NCBI GenBank assembly: GCA_944377365.1
Contig: CALWEQ010000001.1
Coordinates: forward strand, 1 to 64,000
Source: an uncultured Clostridia bacterium
GTDB taxonomy: Bacteria > Bacillota > Clostridia > Christensenellales > UBA1242
Length of the DNA stretch: 64,000 bases
Reading direction: 5' to 3'
Below, in pieces: positions 41,044-50,468 of this stretch. Each line of letters opens with the position of its first letter. The stretch's first letter is position 1. The translations under genes and the position numbers were made by a program. The notes under the pieces were generated by a model, which saw only the letters and a list, made by a program, of their open reading frames with translations, was not told the origin of the DNA and searched no databases.

Positions 41044-43858
41044 TAATCGAAACTCCAAACAATTTTTTTAACCCTTCAATCAAACTTTGATCAACGCTCT
41101 CATCATTTTCTAATTCTGCAAGTTTTTCTTCGATGACAGCTTTGTCATCTTCTTGAACTTCAACTTGAATGTCATACTTGCTCGTGATCTCCAAAATCTG
41201 TCCGGCAAGTTCTTGATTGCTTTCGTCTTTGATCGCACCAACAATTGTGTCAATGCTGTCGCCAGCAGTTGTATTTCCAGATATCGCCAAATCTTTAAAG
41301 GCTTCTGCGAACGCGTTTTCTGTTTCATTTGCAAGTTGAATAAGTGTAAACACTTCGGTGAAATCTACTTCATAAATGCTTGTTACATTAAACACCTCAG
41401 TGAACGAAACGTCAAATTCGGCTTCGGCTTGACTAATCAATGCATCAAACACCGACTTAAACACACCCTCTTCCTTCTTATCATATATCTTCTTACGATA
41501 AGCATTAAGTTTTATGTTTTCCATCAAATTTCCAAGCAAGGTTTGATCCATATCTTTTAGAGTTGTCAAATCTCCCTGCTTTAAAATCGCCACAAGAGAT
41601 TTTACAATCTCTGCAATCTCTTGCGATTGATCCTCTGCGTTGTTTGGGTCATATGTTGCATTGTTTAAATCGAGCGAAACTTCCACCGTTTCGTCAACAA
41701 CATCTTTTATTTTGTCAAGCACGCTTTGTGACAGTTTATCTCTAAGTGGTTTAAGCGACTTAGCTTGCATGATAGGTGGAACAATTAAATCAACAGCCTC
41801 GTCGTCTAGCGATTTTATCACTTCATTGATGTCTCCACCGCTTAAAATATATTGCAACATTGTTTGGTTTTCGTTGTAACTGCGCGAATTAAGTTCAAAC
41901 AAAACTTGACTGATTAGAGGCAATTCACTGTTCCAATTTTCAAAGCACTGTTCGAAATTTGTTTCATAGCCTGCTTCTTCCAATATCGACAAATCCACCA
42001 CTTGTGAAGACGAACTGCTTTCAATAATTTCACTGAAAATCAAATCATGCACCCCTGCGATCTTATATAGAGGCAAAATTATGTCAGAAAGCGTTGACGA
42101 ATAGACTTTTGCTCCGTCAATTTCTTCAACTGAAATGGCATTTGCTACAACGGTTAAAATGGAATTCAAGTCAAAACCCTCTTTAATAAAGGCGTAAATG
42201 TCCAACTCAATAATTTTCTCAATTGGCTCAGAAACAAACTCAAAAAATTCTTGATAGTTTGTAATTTTCTCGCCTTTGACATCCAACAAATTTCCATCTT
42301 TAATTCCAGCGATCTCTAGAATTTGAGGAAGTAGCTTTTCGCCAGTGCTTGTTTTTGCTATTTCTAAACTATCGACAGAATCTAAAAGCTTTCCAAATTT
42401 TCCTAGTATGTCGTTGACGTTATCGGCGTTTAAAGTTAAAATTTGCGTCAAATCATCAAACACTTCGCCAAAAGATGTGCCTTGGTTTTTAAAAGCTTTT
42501 GAAAGATCGCTAAAACTTACTAAAACATTATTTAATTGTTGTCCTAATTCTTTCCAATCTTTAATTTGAGTGTTGATTTTCGAAAATACGTTTTCGAATT
42601 CTCCCAAATCTATCCTTGCAATCGCCATGTCAACGACCGATGAAAAACTGTCCTTGACAATGTTAATATCTGCAAAATCCTTTAACACCTGCGAAACCAA
42701 GTTTTTGTGTTGGTCAACAAAAGAAGAAATGTATTGTTCAAAGTCACTTGCGTTTGCCAAATCATCAAAAAAACCCTCCCTTGCTAATCCCGAAAATATC
42801 GAATAGATTTTGTCTATGTCGTCAGCAAAATACTTTGTCTTGCTTTCGCTTGATTTCAGCCCCTCTCTCACATCGTTGAGGATAGGAGCATATTCGTTAA
42901 TTTCAGGAAAAACAGAGACGATGTTTTCATAGTTTTCAACAAGTTCGGACACCACGTTTAAAACGATGGTGTTGTAGATTGTCATGCCTGTCGCTTTTTC
43001 ATAAAGAGCGTCCATTTCATCCCAATCAATTTGAGAAAGTTTTGTGTCACCAGATATTGACATCGATGAATAAGCTTTGTAAACTTCGACACCAACTTCT
43101 ATATCTCTCCTCAAATATACGGTCTCGTCATCAATATTAAATTTTGATATATCGTCAAAGATAAAATCATCAAGTCCAACAGCACCATTAAGCACACCAA
43201 AAAAACTTGAATTTATACCTGAGATTGCATTTGTTAATTGTTCCGGAATGACAATCGTATTTTGATCAGCATCTGTTTGCATCTCCTCTAACGCTTGCGT
43301 TGTAGGCATCGAATCCATTGTGTTTCCAGCTAGTTTTGTTAAACTTGTCAATGGCATAAATATCACAAGCATAAAGATAAACGTTTTTAAAACACCTATC
43401 GCTCCACCTGCCCAACGGTTTCTCTTCAGGCCGAGTTCTTTTTCCTTCTTCTTACTTTTAAAAGCAACAGCAGAAATTATTTTATAAATAATATATCCAA
43501 CAAGACCTACTGCCAAATTTAATATTAAAAACACAACAGCGCACAAGATAAACTGTGGTAAATATTCAAACAATTTTACAAGTGTTGGTGAATTTTCCAC
43601 CATCTTAGAAACATTTGGATCTTGCATCACAATATCAACAACATATTGATTTAAAGTTTTTCCCTGTGCGACTGATATGTTTAAAATCGCGTTTGTAATA
43701 ACAGGAGTTAAAAAACCTGCAATCACAATACAAATAATTGTTATGGCTATTTCAAGTGCAGACCTCTTTACCCCTCGCCAGAATCCTATTAAAAAGCCTA
43801 AAGCCAACAAAACAAAAAATACAATATCCAAAATTATCACAATTGTTTGCGCTGACAT
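41036..43858 (-). CDS. CvpA-like membrane protein with very long extracytoplasmic region
   Basis: The 940-residue protein starts with four hydrophobic helices in the first about 175 residues ('IVIILDIVFFVLLALGFLIG' followed by 'FWRGVKRSALEIAIT', 'FILCAVVFLILNLAVGLVGY', 'GAIGVLKTFIFMLVIFMPL'), the layout of the CvpA/colicin V production family. About 750 residues of mostly helical, acidic sequence then follow, with no recognised domain. Ordinary CvpA proteins have 160-200 residues, so this is a large fusion or extension. GGAGGAAG precedes the ATG at 43858. It is transcribed into rsmH. A role in the cell envelope near the divisome is inferred. Confidence 0.7.
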   Translation of the reverse strand: MSAQTIVIILDIVFFVLLALGFLIGFWRGVKRSALEIAITIICIVIAGFLTPVITNAILNISVAQGKTLNQYVVDIVMQDPNVSKMVENSPTLVKLFEYLPQFILCAVVFLILNLAVGLVGYIIYKIISAVAFKSKKKEKELGLKRNRWAGGAIGVLKTFIFMLVIFMPLTSLTKLAGNTMDSMPTTQALEEMQTDADQNTIVIPEQLTNAISGINSSFFGVLNGAVGLDDFIFDDISKFNIDDETVYLRRDIEVGVEVYKAYSSMSISGDTKLSQIDWDEMDALYEKATGMTIYNTIVLNVVSELVENYENIVSVFPEINEYAPILNDVREGLKSSESKTKYFADDIDKIYSIFSGLAREGFFDDLANASDFEQYISSFVDQHKNLVSQVLKDFADINIVKDSFSSVVDMAIARIDLGEFENVFSKINTQIKDWKELGQQLNNVLVSFSDLSKAFKNQGTSFGEVFDDLTQILTLNADNVNDILGKFGKLLDSVDSLEIAKTSTGEKLLPQILEIAGIKDGNLLDVKGEKITNYQEFFEFVSEPIEKIIELDIYAFIKEGFDLNSILTVVANAISVEEIDGAKVYSSTLSDIILPLYKIAGVHDLIFSEIIESSSSSQVVDLSILEEAGYETNFEQCFENWNSELPLISQVLFELNSRSYNENQTMLQYILSGGDINEVIKSLDDEAVDLIVPPIMQAKSLKPLRDKLSQSVLDKIKDVVDETVEVSLDLNNATYDPNNAEDQSQEIAEIVKSLVAILKQGDLTTLKDMDQTLLGNLMENIKLNAYRKKIYDKKEEGVFKSVFDALISQAEAEFDVSFTEVFNVTSIYEVDFTEVFTLIQLANETENAFAEAFKDLAISGNTTAGDSIDTIVGAIKDESNQELAGQILEITSKYDIQVEVQEDDKAVIEEKLAELENDESVDQSLIEGLKKLFGVSING

Positions 43859-44185
43859 AAATCTTCCTCCAATGTTAATTTTAAACCATTTAATATTTTT
43901 TAACAAGCATTTGTTAAAGTTTTTAAATTCAACGGTTTACCCCTATGGCAATTTTCGACACATTTTTAATAAAATATACCCATTAACATGGGCATTTATT
44001 TACATGGCGCAAGAACATATAGCTATTAGACAACAAACACAATTTTTAAAATTATTTTTACAACATCTCCACTGCATCGGCAGGGTAAAACACTTGACTG
44101 GTAAACCTTTTTGTATAATCTGAATTAATAAAAAAATCGCAAACTTGCGATTTTTTATGTATTTATTTTAAATTTTAAAGATTTT
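43859..44185. other. Gene-free spacer with one bidirectional terminator
   Basis: It contains the CvpA-like gene's ribosome binding site, AT-rich sequence, a short stretch around 44010-44110 with weak protein-like character (see rejected items) and the terminator at 44131-44156. Confidence 0.6.
44131..44156. terminator. Bidirectional terminator
   Basis: AAAAAATCGCA and TGCGATTTTTT pair over 11 bp around a 4-nt loop. It terminates the minus-strand DUF2188 gene. Confidence 0.8.
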
Positions 44186-44398
44186 TTACCTTTTTTTCTG
44201 AAATTTTCCGTCTTTTTTATGAATAACAAAACCAACTTCGTTATTTTGGCTGAGCATCTTCACCCTCTCCAAAGCTTCCTCTTTCGTCTGTTTACTGTCA
44301 ATGATCCTCTGCGCTCCGTCTTTTTTTATAAGCCATTTTCTATTTTCAGAATCATAAACGACTCTGTATATTCCTTTTTTTTCCTTATCTTCTGTCAT
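44186..44398 (-). CDS. Small DUF2188-like protein
   Basis: The 70-residue protein has the beta-beta-alpha layout of DUF2188: 'YRVVYDSENRKWLIKKDGAQRIIDS', here given in parts ('YRVVYDSENRKW', 'IKKDGAQR'), a helix 'TKEEALERVKML', and the end 'VGFVIHKKDGKFQ' matching the family's 'xxVIHKKDGKIQ'. Function is unknown for the family. GGAGGG precedes the ATG at 44398. It is a single gene with a terminator directly downstream. Confidence 0.78.
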   Translation of the reverse strand: MTEDKEKKGIYRVVYDSENRKWLIKKDGAQRIIDSKQTKEEALERVKMLSQNNEVGFVIHKKDGKFQKKR

Positions 44399-44464
44399 AT
44401 GTTCCCTCCATTTTATTTTACTACAAATTGAAACATCTGTCAACGTTTAAACTATAAATTTTTT

Positions 44465-45028
44465 TTATTTAAATAAAATTTTCATATTGTAAATAGCTTT
44501 ATTGTGTTCATATTCATGCTGATAAAAACTTCTTTGAAATGTAGCCAAATCAACTGCCTCCCAAACAAACCCCCATACAATTATATCTATAACTTCTGTA
44601 ACTATAAATGGAGCGCAAAAATATTCTGCCAAAAACAGCGTTGCGACCGAAAAAGCTGAAAGAAAAACCATTAACAAAAACAATTTTAAATTGCTCTTGA
44701 GTTTACGATTCATCTGAACAAGTGTATTGTGATAGTAATTTTTTATGGCAGATGCTACGTCAAATTTATCTTCATCATTCCATTTTTTTCCTTTAATATA
44801 AAAGCAAAAATCTTGATTTGGATTTATTGATTTTCCAATATTGTCCAACAAATTTGCAAACTCTAAATTGATTGAGGATTTACCATTAACAAGATACGGC
44901 GTTATCACTTCTTCTTTCGCGCCAACTTCGACTTCTATGCATGATTTGTTTTTTCTTTTTACACTATCACGTGAAGCTTCTTTTTTTCTTTTAAGATAAG
45001 CAAGTAATCCTTTCATATTTTTAACCAT
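44465..45028 (-). CDS. Unknown membrane protein, 187 residues
   Basis: The first 120 residues are hydrophilic and very basic at the start ('LKRKKEASRDSVKRKNKS'). Two hydrophobic segments follow ('LKLFLLMVFLSAFSVATLFL' and 'APFIVTEVIDIIVWGFVWEA'), then a short soluble tail. No family is recognised. No clear ribosome binding site is seen before either ATG (45028 or 45016). A TAATAT box lies 5 nt before the first ATG but has no good -35 partner. It is divergent from the small membrane protein gene at 45127. Confidence 0.6.
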   Translation of the reverse strand: MVKNMKGLLAYLKRKKEASRDSVKRKNKSCIEVEVGAKEEVITPYLVNGKSSINLEFANLLDNIGKSINPNQDFCFYIKGKKWNDEDKFDVASAIKNYYHNTLVQMNRKLKSNLKLFLLMVFLSAFSVATLFLAEYFCAPFIVTEVIDIIVWGFVWEAVDLATFQRSFYQHEYEHNKAIYNMKILFK

Positions 45029-45126
45029 TTTTTATATTAATGTTTACAATTAAACATCTTTTATGTGTTTCACGTTATATTTAATTTTTTTTAATCATAT
45101 AATTAATCAGTTTTAGGAGGTATTTT

Positions 45127-45351
45127 ATGGTTAAAACTTTTGACAAATTACCTTTATGGGCAAAACTCATTCTTTCTTTGCCATTTCTTGACATTCTATG
45201 GGTAATTTACAGATTATGTAAAAGTATTGATAAAAATAATATGATTGGCATCGTCTTGGCGTGCGTTCTTTTAATACTCGGTATACCATTTTTATGGCTA
45301 GTTGATTTAATTACAATCGCCTTATACAACAAGATCATTTGGTTAGACTAA
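45127..45351 (+). CDS. Small membrane protein, 74 residues
   Basis: The protein has two hydrophobic helices ('LWAKLILSLPFLDILWVIY' and 'MIGIVLACVLLILGIPFLWL') joined by a short basic loop, and a final amphipathic segment. A strong TAGGAGGT site 5-6 nt before the ATG makes expression likely. It ends at a strong terminator. Similar small proteins of two helices are common in Firmicutes, but I cannot assign a function. Confidence 0.7.
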   Translation: MVKTFDKLPLWAKLILSLPFLDILWVIYRLCKSIDKNNMIGIVLACVLLILGIPFLWLVDLITIALYNKIIWLD

Positions 45352-45362
45352 ACATATTATCA

Positions 45363-45398
45363 AAAAAAAGTATTGTATTGCACAATACTTTTTTTTAA
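45363..45398 (+). terminator. Terminator of the small membrane protein gene
   Basis: AAGTATTGT (45368-45376) and ACAATACTT (45382-45390) around a 5-nt loop, followed by seven or more T residues. Confidence 0.85.
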
Positions 45399-45578
45399 TA
45401 TTTTAGGATAATTTTTGTTTTTTTTAATAATTTAAGATAATATTTGATTTTTTTTATTTTTTGCTTAATTTTTAAATATTTTTTTTAATTTTTAATTATT
45501 TTTTACTTTTATTCTTTTATTTTAACTTTTATTTGATATTTAATTTTTAGATTTCATTATATTTTATTTTTACTTTTT

Positions 45579-46316
45579 TTAATCTTTTTGTATGTTTTTG
45601 TCTTGCAATTTAATTATTGATTTTAGATATTTTTTTACTTCTTTTTGTGGAGCTAAAACTTTTATATCTAATTGTATTTCTTCTATTATTAATTCAAAAA
45701 CGTCTTTGTTTTCTTCATTTTTTGTTTCACATTCTTTAATTATCAAATTATACGGAACAACTTTACTATCAAAAATATTTTTTTCATCAACAACATAAGC
45801 AAGAGAATTATTTAATATAAAATATTTTTGATTATATTTAAAGAAATATTGAGACCCGAAATATTTTTGCATTTCAAAATCTAATTTAGTTTTTTCTACC
45901 CCGAATATATACAATATTTTTCCATCTTGATTTTTTATATTAATCTCATCTTTAAATTGATAAAATTTACAATTTTTATTTAATTTATTTGCACAATCAA
46001 AAAACTCTTCTTTTGTTTTAGAATTTATCATTTTTTCTAATATATTTTTATTTTCTTCTATTTTTTTTATTGTTTTAATATTTGCTTCTAAATTTTCAAA
46101 ATTGAGCATTCCATCTTCTAAAAAACTTAAATATTGTGCTGAATTAAAATTTAACTGATTTTTTTTACAAAAAGCATGCACTTTTTTTATTTTTTTATTA
46201 TAACCAGTTATCAAAAACTCTGTCAGCCTTGTTGGAAATTTTAACTTTTTATTATATATAAAATAAACGGCTAAACACACAACCATCAGGGACATCACTA
46301 TCAAACCAAAATACAT
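45579..46316 (-). CDS. Unknown protein with N-terminal membrane anchor, 245 residues
   Basis: One membrane helix ('GLIVMSLMVVCLAVYFIYN', residues 4-22) is followed by a Lys-, Asn- and Ile-rich cytoplasmic or external domain with helical then mixed structure. No family is recognised. TAGGAG precedes the ATG. It is flanked by the rubrerythrin terminator upstream and by very AT-rich DNA downstream, and its codon use is extremely AT-biased. It appears to be a single-gene unit. Confidence 0.62.
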   Translation of the reverse strand: MYFGLIVMSLMVVCLAVYFIYNKKLKFPTRLTEFLITGYNKKIKKVHAFCKKNQLNFNSAQYLSFLEDGMLNFENLEANIKTIKKIEENKNILEKMINSKTKEEFFDCANKLNKNCKFYQFKDEINIKNQDGKILYIFGVEKTKLDFEMQKYFGSQYFFKYNQKYFILNNSLAYVVDEKNIFDSKVVPYNLIIKECETKNEENKDVFELIIEEIQLDIKVLAPQKEVKKYLKSIIKLQDKNIQKD

Positions 46317-46326
46317 ATCGCTCCTA

Positions 46327-46357
46327 TAAAAAAAACTTCCCTCAAAAAGAGGGAAGT
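46327..46357 (-). terminator. Terminator of the rubrerythrin gene
   Basis: ACTTCCCTC (46335-46343) and GAGGGAAGT (46349-46357) around a 5-nt loop, with an A tract on the plus strand that reads as a T tract for the minus-strand gene. Confidence 0.88.
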
Positions 46358-46368
46358 AATATCAATTA

Positions 46369-46908
46369 CTAAAATTCTTCATTAAATAGTTCAAAATATG
46401 CCTGAGGATGATTGCACACTGGGCATACCTTCGGTGCTTCGTTGCCAACATATATATGCCCGCAATTTCTGCATATCCAAACTTTCTTCCCTGTTTTCTT
46501 AAACACTTTTTTGTTTTTTACAAGTTCTGCAAGTTTTCTATATCTTTCTTCGTGTCTTTTTTCAATTGCTCCAACTCCTGCAAATTTAGCAGCAATTTCT
46601 AAAAACCCTTCTTCTTTTGCTTCTTTTGCCATTCTTTCATACATGTCTGTCCATTCACCATGTTCGCCAGCTGCAGCATCCAACAAATTTTCAAGTGTTG
46701 TTGGCACATCTCCTCCATGAAGATATTTAAACCAAAGCTTTGCGTGTTCCTTTTCGTTTCCTGATGTTTCTTGGAATATTTCCGCTATTTGTTCATATCC
46801 TTCTTTTTTTGCTTTTGAAGCATAATAAAGATATTTATTTGTAGCTTGGCTTTCACCTGCAAATGCTTCTTTTAGATTTTGTTCAGTTTTTGATCCTTCA
46901 AGTTTCAT
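46369..46908 (-). CDS. rbr: Rubrerythrin
   Basis: The 179-residue protein is a peroxide-reducing non-haem iron protein of anaerobes. It has a ferritin-like diiron domain with Glu/His ligands ('[16 protein letters not shown]', '[14 protein letters not shown]', '[13 protein letters not shown]') and a C-terminal rubredoxin domain with two CxxC pairs ('[11 protein letters not shown]', '[12 protein letters not shown]'). Length and domain order match classical rubrerythrin. A GGAGG-type site precedes the ATG. It is a single gene between the large parS-bearing gap and its own terminator. Confidence 0.96.
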   Translation of the reverse strand: MKLEGSKTEQNLKEAFAGESQATNKYLYYASKAKKEGYEQIAEIFQETSGNEKEHAKLWFKYLHGGDVPTTLENLLDAAAGEHGEWTDMYERMAKEAKEEGFLEIAAKFAGVGAIEKRHEERYRKLAELVKNKKVFKKTGKKVWICRNCGHIYVGNEAPKVCPVCNHPQAYFELFNEEF

Positions 46909-47811
46909 ATTTCCTCCTTCAACTTTATTAATAATACATCATTTGCTGTTTTTTGTCAAACGATTTTACAACTTATTTTTATTATTTATAACAGCACGTT
47001 CGTTATTTTAAAATAACTATTATTTTGTCTTTTTTATTATTAATTTCTATATTGATGCGACAAATAATATAACGGATTAAGTTTTTAGTTTTTATTGTAC
47101 CAATGTTCATTTTCTGTATTGTTAATTATTTTTCATACCTTCTTTTGCCTTGCTTCTCGTCCACTATTTTTTATTTAAACGAGTGTGTTGCGTTTTTATG
47201 ATATAATAAAACATATTTTAGTAACACTTTTTTTCTACATTATATTATTGTTTCAATTAAATTAATTTGCCGAAATATTTGACTAAAAATATGTATATAG
47301 TAAGCATATTTAATTTTTCTGTACTTTTTCAACATTTATTGATATTAATCATTTGTTTTTTATAAAGAAAATTTAATCTATTTATTTTATTACATCACTA
47401 TGTTTTTATATCATTAATTTTACTATCTTTAATAAGTTTGTTTAAACAATAGTACTTTCGCAGATTTTCTTCATCTGCACAATCTTTATTTAATATTTTA
47501 GTAACAACCGTCTTATAATGGCAAAACATTTTAAAACTAATATATCTATGAAGTTATATATTTTTTATCTAAATTAACCACGTATGTTTATCTGCGTTTT
47601 AAACATTTTATTTTTGCACGACAATAACTGCTTGCTTTTTCGCAACGCATAATGATTTTATGCTTTTCACAATACTTTTACGTATAATTAGTTGCATAAT
47701 TATCGTTTGGGTTTCAAATTATATTTAGGTTTTTTTTAAAGAAGTATTGCCAGATTCACTTTTTATTCAATAATCGACTGCGTTATAAACGAAGTTGTAT
47801 AAAATAGATTT

Positions 47812-47827
47812 TGTTTCACGTGAAACA
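47812..47827. promoter_or_regulatory. parS site, perfect
   Basis: TGTTTCACGTGAAACA, a perfect 16-bp palindrome identical to the bacterial parS consensus TGTTNCACGTGAAACA. It is the binding and CTP-loading site of ParB for chromosome segregation. Confidence 0.95.
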
Positions 47828-47959
47828 AATTAATAGAGATTCTACTTATAATATCTTTTTGTCGACAACAAAACAAAAAGTTTGTTTTACTTATTAATCT
47901 ATCATAAGAACACAACACACTATGTCTTACATAATACAAGGTTATAGATAATAAAAAAA

Positions 47960-47975
47960 TGTTTCATGTGAAACA
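47960..47975. promoter_or_regulatory. Second parS site overlapping the parB terminator
   Basis: TGTTTCATGTGAAACA differs from consensus at one central base. It lies 14 bp after the parB stop. The arms extend to AAAAATGTTTCA/TGAAACATTTTT and end in a T tract on the minus strand, so the same palindrome can act as parB's terminator. Confidence 0.88.
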
Positions 47976-47989
47976 TTTTTGGTAATCTA

Positions 47990-48874
47990 TTATCTTTTAG
48001 TGTTAAGCAGCGTAATCATGTCAGCTATTCTGTCGAGGTCGTCTCTATTATAATAATCAATATATATTCTTCCTTTTGAATCGTTTCCAATTGCAGATAC
48101 CTTTGTGCCTAAAACACGTTGCATTGTTTGTATTAATTCTCTCAATTCAATCGATTGATTCGGTTGAAATTTAGTAATTGTAACAGGGTGCTGAAGCTTT
48201 TTTACTGCCTTTTCCAAATCTCGAACCGTCCATTTGTCTTTCACTGCTTGATTTGCAAGCTTTAATTGAAGAAGATGATCTTCTACAACAACTAATGCCC
48301 TTGCATGACCAGCAGAAAGCTTTCCTTCTTCAACCATTGTCATAACATCTGGATATAAAGTTAGTAGCCTGAGCACGTTTGCAATATTTGGCCTGCTTTT
48401 GCCAATTCTTTCTGCAACAGCTTCTTGTGTGAGTTTGTATTCTTCCATTAGCTGCTTAATGGCTCTAGCGGCTTCGATAGGGTTTAAATCTTCTCTTTGA
48501 AGATTTTCTATGATCGCAATTTCTTTGATTTGCCTGTCTGTATAATTTTTTACAACCGCCGGTATCTTTTCTAAACCAGCTTTTTTTGCAGCCCTGTATC
48601 TTCTTTCGCCGGCTATAATAAGATATGTGCCATCCCCATTATCATTTAAAACTATTGGTTGAATTACACCATGCAACTTAATCGATGAAGCAAGTTCATT
48701 AAGAGCATCTTCATCAAAAACTTTTCTAGGTTGGTTGGGGTTTGTTTTTATTACATTCAAGTCAATCAAATCAACAGAACTCTTGTCCACTTTTGATGAA
48801 GATTGTGCTGCTTCTTCATCATACATGGCAAAAAGCGACTCCAACCCTCTGCCAAGACCTTTTTTTACAGACAT
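47990..48874 (-). CDS. parB: ParB/Spo0J chromosome partitioning protein
   Basis: This 294-residue CTP-dependent DNA clamp loads at parS. It has the N-terminal 'KKGLGRGLESLF', the CTPase-domain motif 'IIAGERRYRAAKKAGL', and the helix-turn-helix 'TQEAVAERIGKSRPNIANVL', then a C-terminal dimerisation region. Its start codon overlaps the parA stop (TAATG) and has AGGAGG upstream, so the two are translationally coupled. parS sites lie directly downstream. Confidence 0.97.
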   Translation of the reverse strand: MSVKKGLGRGLESLFAMYDEEAAQSSSKVDKSSVDLIDLNVIKTNPNQPRKVFDEDALNELASSIKLHGVIQPIVLNDNGDGTYLIIAGERRYRAAKKAGLEKIPAVVKNYTDRQIKEIAIIENLQREDLNPIEAARAIKQLMEEYKLTQEAVAERIGKSRPNIANVLRLLTLYPDVMTMVEEGKLSAGHARALVVVEDHLLQLKLANQAVKDKWTVRDLEKAVKKLQHPVTITKFQPNQSIELRELIQTMQRVLGTKVSAIGNDSKGRIYIDYYNRDDLDRIADMITLLNTKR

Positions 48875-49695
48875 TATACATTACCTCCTCTAAGCTTTAT
48901 TTTTGTATGTCTAGTTATGTTTTCATACTTAATCTTGTTTCTATCAAGGAATTCCTCGGCCAACGACAAGTATGCTTCAGCACCTTTTGACGATGGATCA
49001 TATAAAACAATTGGCAAGCCATGGCTTGGGGCTTCTGCCAGACGAATGTTTCTTGGTATATAAGTCTCATAAACTTTGTTCTTAAAAAATCTAATAATTT
49101 CTTGACTAACTTGATTAATAAGGTTTGAACGATTGTCCTTCATAGTTCTAACGACGCCTTCAATATCTAAATCTGGATTGAGATGGAGTTTAACTAATCT
49201 AATAGTGTTCATAAGTTGAGTTAAGCCGTCTAAAGGATAAAACTCACATTGCATAGGAATAATAACGCTGTCTGATGCTGTTAATGCATTTATCGTTAAG
49301 AGACCTAGTGATGGTTGACAATCAATCATTATGAAATCATAACTATTTCTAATTTTTTCAAGTAAACTTTTTAATATATGTTCTCTGTTCTGTTTAGAAA
49401 CAAGAGAAATCTCGGCCGCCGCGAGATCAACAGTTGATGGAATAACATCAAGATTTTCAATTTGTGTTTGCACAATTGCTTCTTCAATAGAGCATTCATT
49501 GTCTATTAAATCATAAATCGTTTTTAAGCCTTTGTTTTTTTCGACCCCAACGCCACTTGTGGCATTGCCCTGTGGGTCAAGGTCAACAATTAAAACCTTT
49601 TGTCCCATTACTGCGAGATATGCTGAAAGGTTGACACATGTAGTTGTTTTTCCAACACCGCCTTTTTGATTTGTAAAAGAAATAATTTTTGCCAT
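48874..49695 (-). CDS. parA: ParA/Soj chromosome partitioning ATPase
   Basis: This 273-residue protein has the deviant Walker A 'NQKGGVGKTTTCVNLSAYL', the Walker B region 'DFIMIDCQPSLG' and 'IPMQCEFYPLDGL', as in Soj. It drives ParB-parS segregation and influences DnaA. The ATG at 49695 with GAGGG upstream is preferred to the longer frame, which would add six residues before the conserved start. It is separated from rsmG by 92 bp with its own promoter, unlike the continuous operons of some relatives. Confidence 0.96.
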   Translation of the reverse strand: MAKIISFTNQKGGVGKTTTCVNLSAYLAVMGQKVLIVDLDPQGNATSGVGVEKNKGLKTIYDLIDNECSIEEAIVQTQIENLDVIPSTVDLAAAEISLVSKQNREHILKSLLEKIRNSYDFIMIDCQPSLGLLTINALTASDSVIIPMQCEFYPLDGLTQLMNTIRLVKLHLNPDLDIEGVVRTMKDNRSNLINQVSQEIIRFFKNKVYETYIPRNIRLAEAPSHGLPIVLYDPSSKGAEAYLSLAEEFLDRNKIKYENITRHTKIKLRGGNV

Positions 49696-49755
49696 ATATC
49701 CCTCTTTTGTCAAAATTTTTACTGAAATAAAGCATAATAATACTAATTACAATTG

Positions 49756-49764
49756 ATTATAACA
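49756..49764 (-). promoter_or_regulatory. Extended -10 promoter of parAB
   Basis: TGTTATAAT on the minus strand is an extended -10 element (TGn-TATAAT). A -35 match is weak. It lies 61 nt before the parA start. Confidence 0.5.
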
Positions 49765-49787
49765 TAATTTTTTTTGTTTTAAAAGCG

Positions 49788-50468
49788 TTAAAGGGGCTTT
49801 TTTCTAGGAAGATTTTTACCTCGCGGAAAATTGTTAGGTGAAGAAAACAATTTTTTTACTATAACGAGCGTCCTTGTGTTGTCAAAAAGTGAATAATTAG
49901 TCATTTCTTCAATTTGACCACCCAATATTTTTAAAGCTTCAGATGATTTTTCGACTTCATCAAAACAGTTTGATCCTTTATATATCACTGCCCTTCCGCC
50001 AATTTTAACAAAAGGCAAGAGATATTCAAGCAAAGTAGGCAATTCGGCGACGGCTCTTGCAGTAACGCAATCAAAAAAATTTTTCTGTTTGAAATCTTCA
50101 ACCCTCGAATGAATTGCTGTTATGTTATTGATTTTTAGCTCTTCTTTAACCATGTTTAAAAAATTTACACGTTTATTTAAACTGTCAAGAAGTGTTAGTT
50201 GCAATTTTTCGTTTAAAATTGCTAAAACTATTCCAGGAAATCCAGCACCAGAACCAACATCCAAAACCTTTCCATGAAAATATGGTAACGCAATTGCACT
50301 GTCAATAAAGTGCTTTTTTACCACATCATCAAAATCTTTTATTGCCGTCAAGTTGTATTTTTCGTTTTCTCGCATAAGAATTTGATAAAACATAAATAAT
50401 TTTTCAGCTTGCTCGTCAGAAATATCAATTTTTACTTGGTCAAACATTCTTTTTATTTTTTCTTTCAT
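49788..50468 (-). CDS. rsmG: 16S rRNA (guanine527-N7)-methyltransferase
   Basis: This 226-residue SAM enzyme shows 'VLDVGSGAGFPGIVLAI' (SAM site), 'HFIDSAIALPYF' and 'FDCVTARAVAELPTL'. It methylates G527 of 16S rRNA. The ATG at 50468 is preferred over a GTG nine bases upstream because GAGGG sits 8 nt before it. It overlaps the end of mnmG by 29 bp. The order mnmE-mnmG-rsmG is the usual one. Confidence 0.95.
   Translation of the reverse strand: MKEKIKRMFDQVKIDISDEQAEKLFMFYQILMRENEKYNLTAIKDFDDVVKKHFIDSAIALPYFHGKVLDVGSGAGFPGIVLAILNEKLQLTLLDSLNKRVNFLNMVKEELKINNITAIHSRVEDFKQKNFFDCVTARAVAELPTLLEYLLPFVKIGGRAVIYKGSNCFDEVEKSSEALKILGGQIEEMTNYSLFDNTRTLVIVKKLFSSPNNFPRGKNLPRKKPL

Larger units (their letters stand above)
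46909..47989. other. 1.1-kb AT-rich gene-free region carrying parS
   Basis: No open frame of convincing quality is seen. The region is dominated by A and T, with scattered short inverted repeats. Two parS sites lie at its right end. The left end should hold the rubrerythrin promoter. I found no DnaA-box cluster here. It could be a decayed gene region or a structural segment of the origin domain. Confidence 0.6.

Noticed and set aside
44010-44110. Possible remnant of the S4-domain gene (yaaA) usually near recF: '(T)QFLKL' followed by '(I)GRVKHL'
   Set aside because: The match is only a few residues, needs a frameshift and lacks the rest of the domain. It could easily be chance.
45066-45081. 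TGTTTCACG, half of a parS site
   Set aside because: Only the left half of the palindrome is present; the right half does not match.
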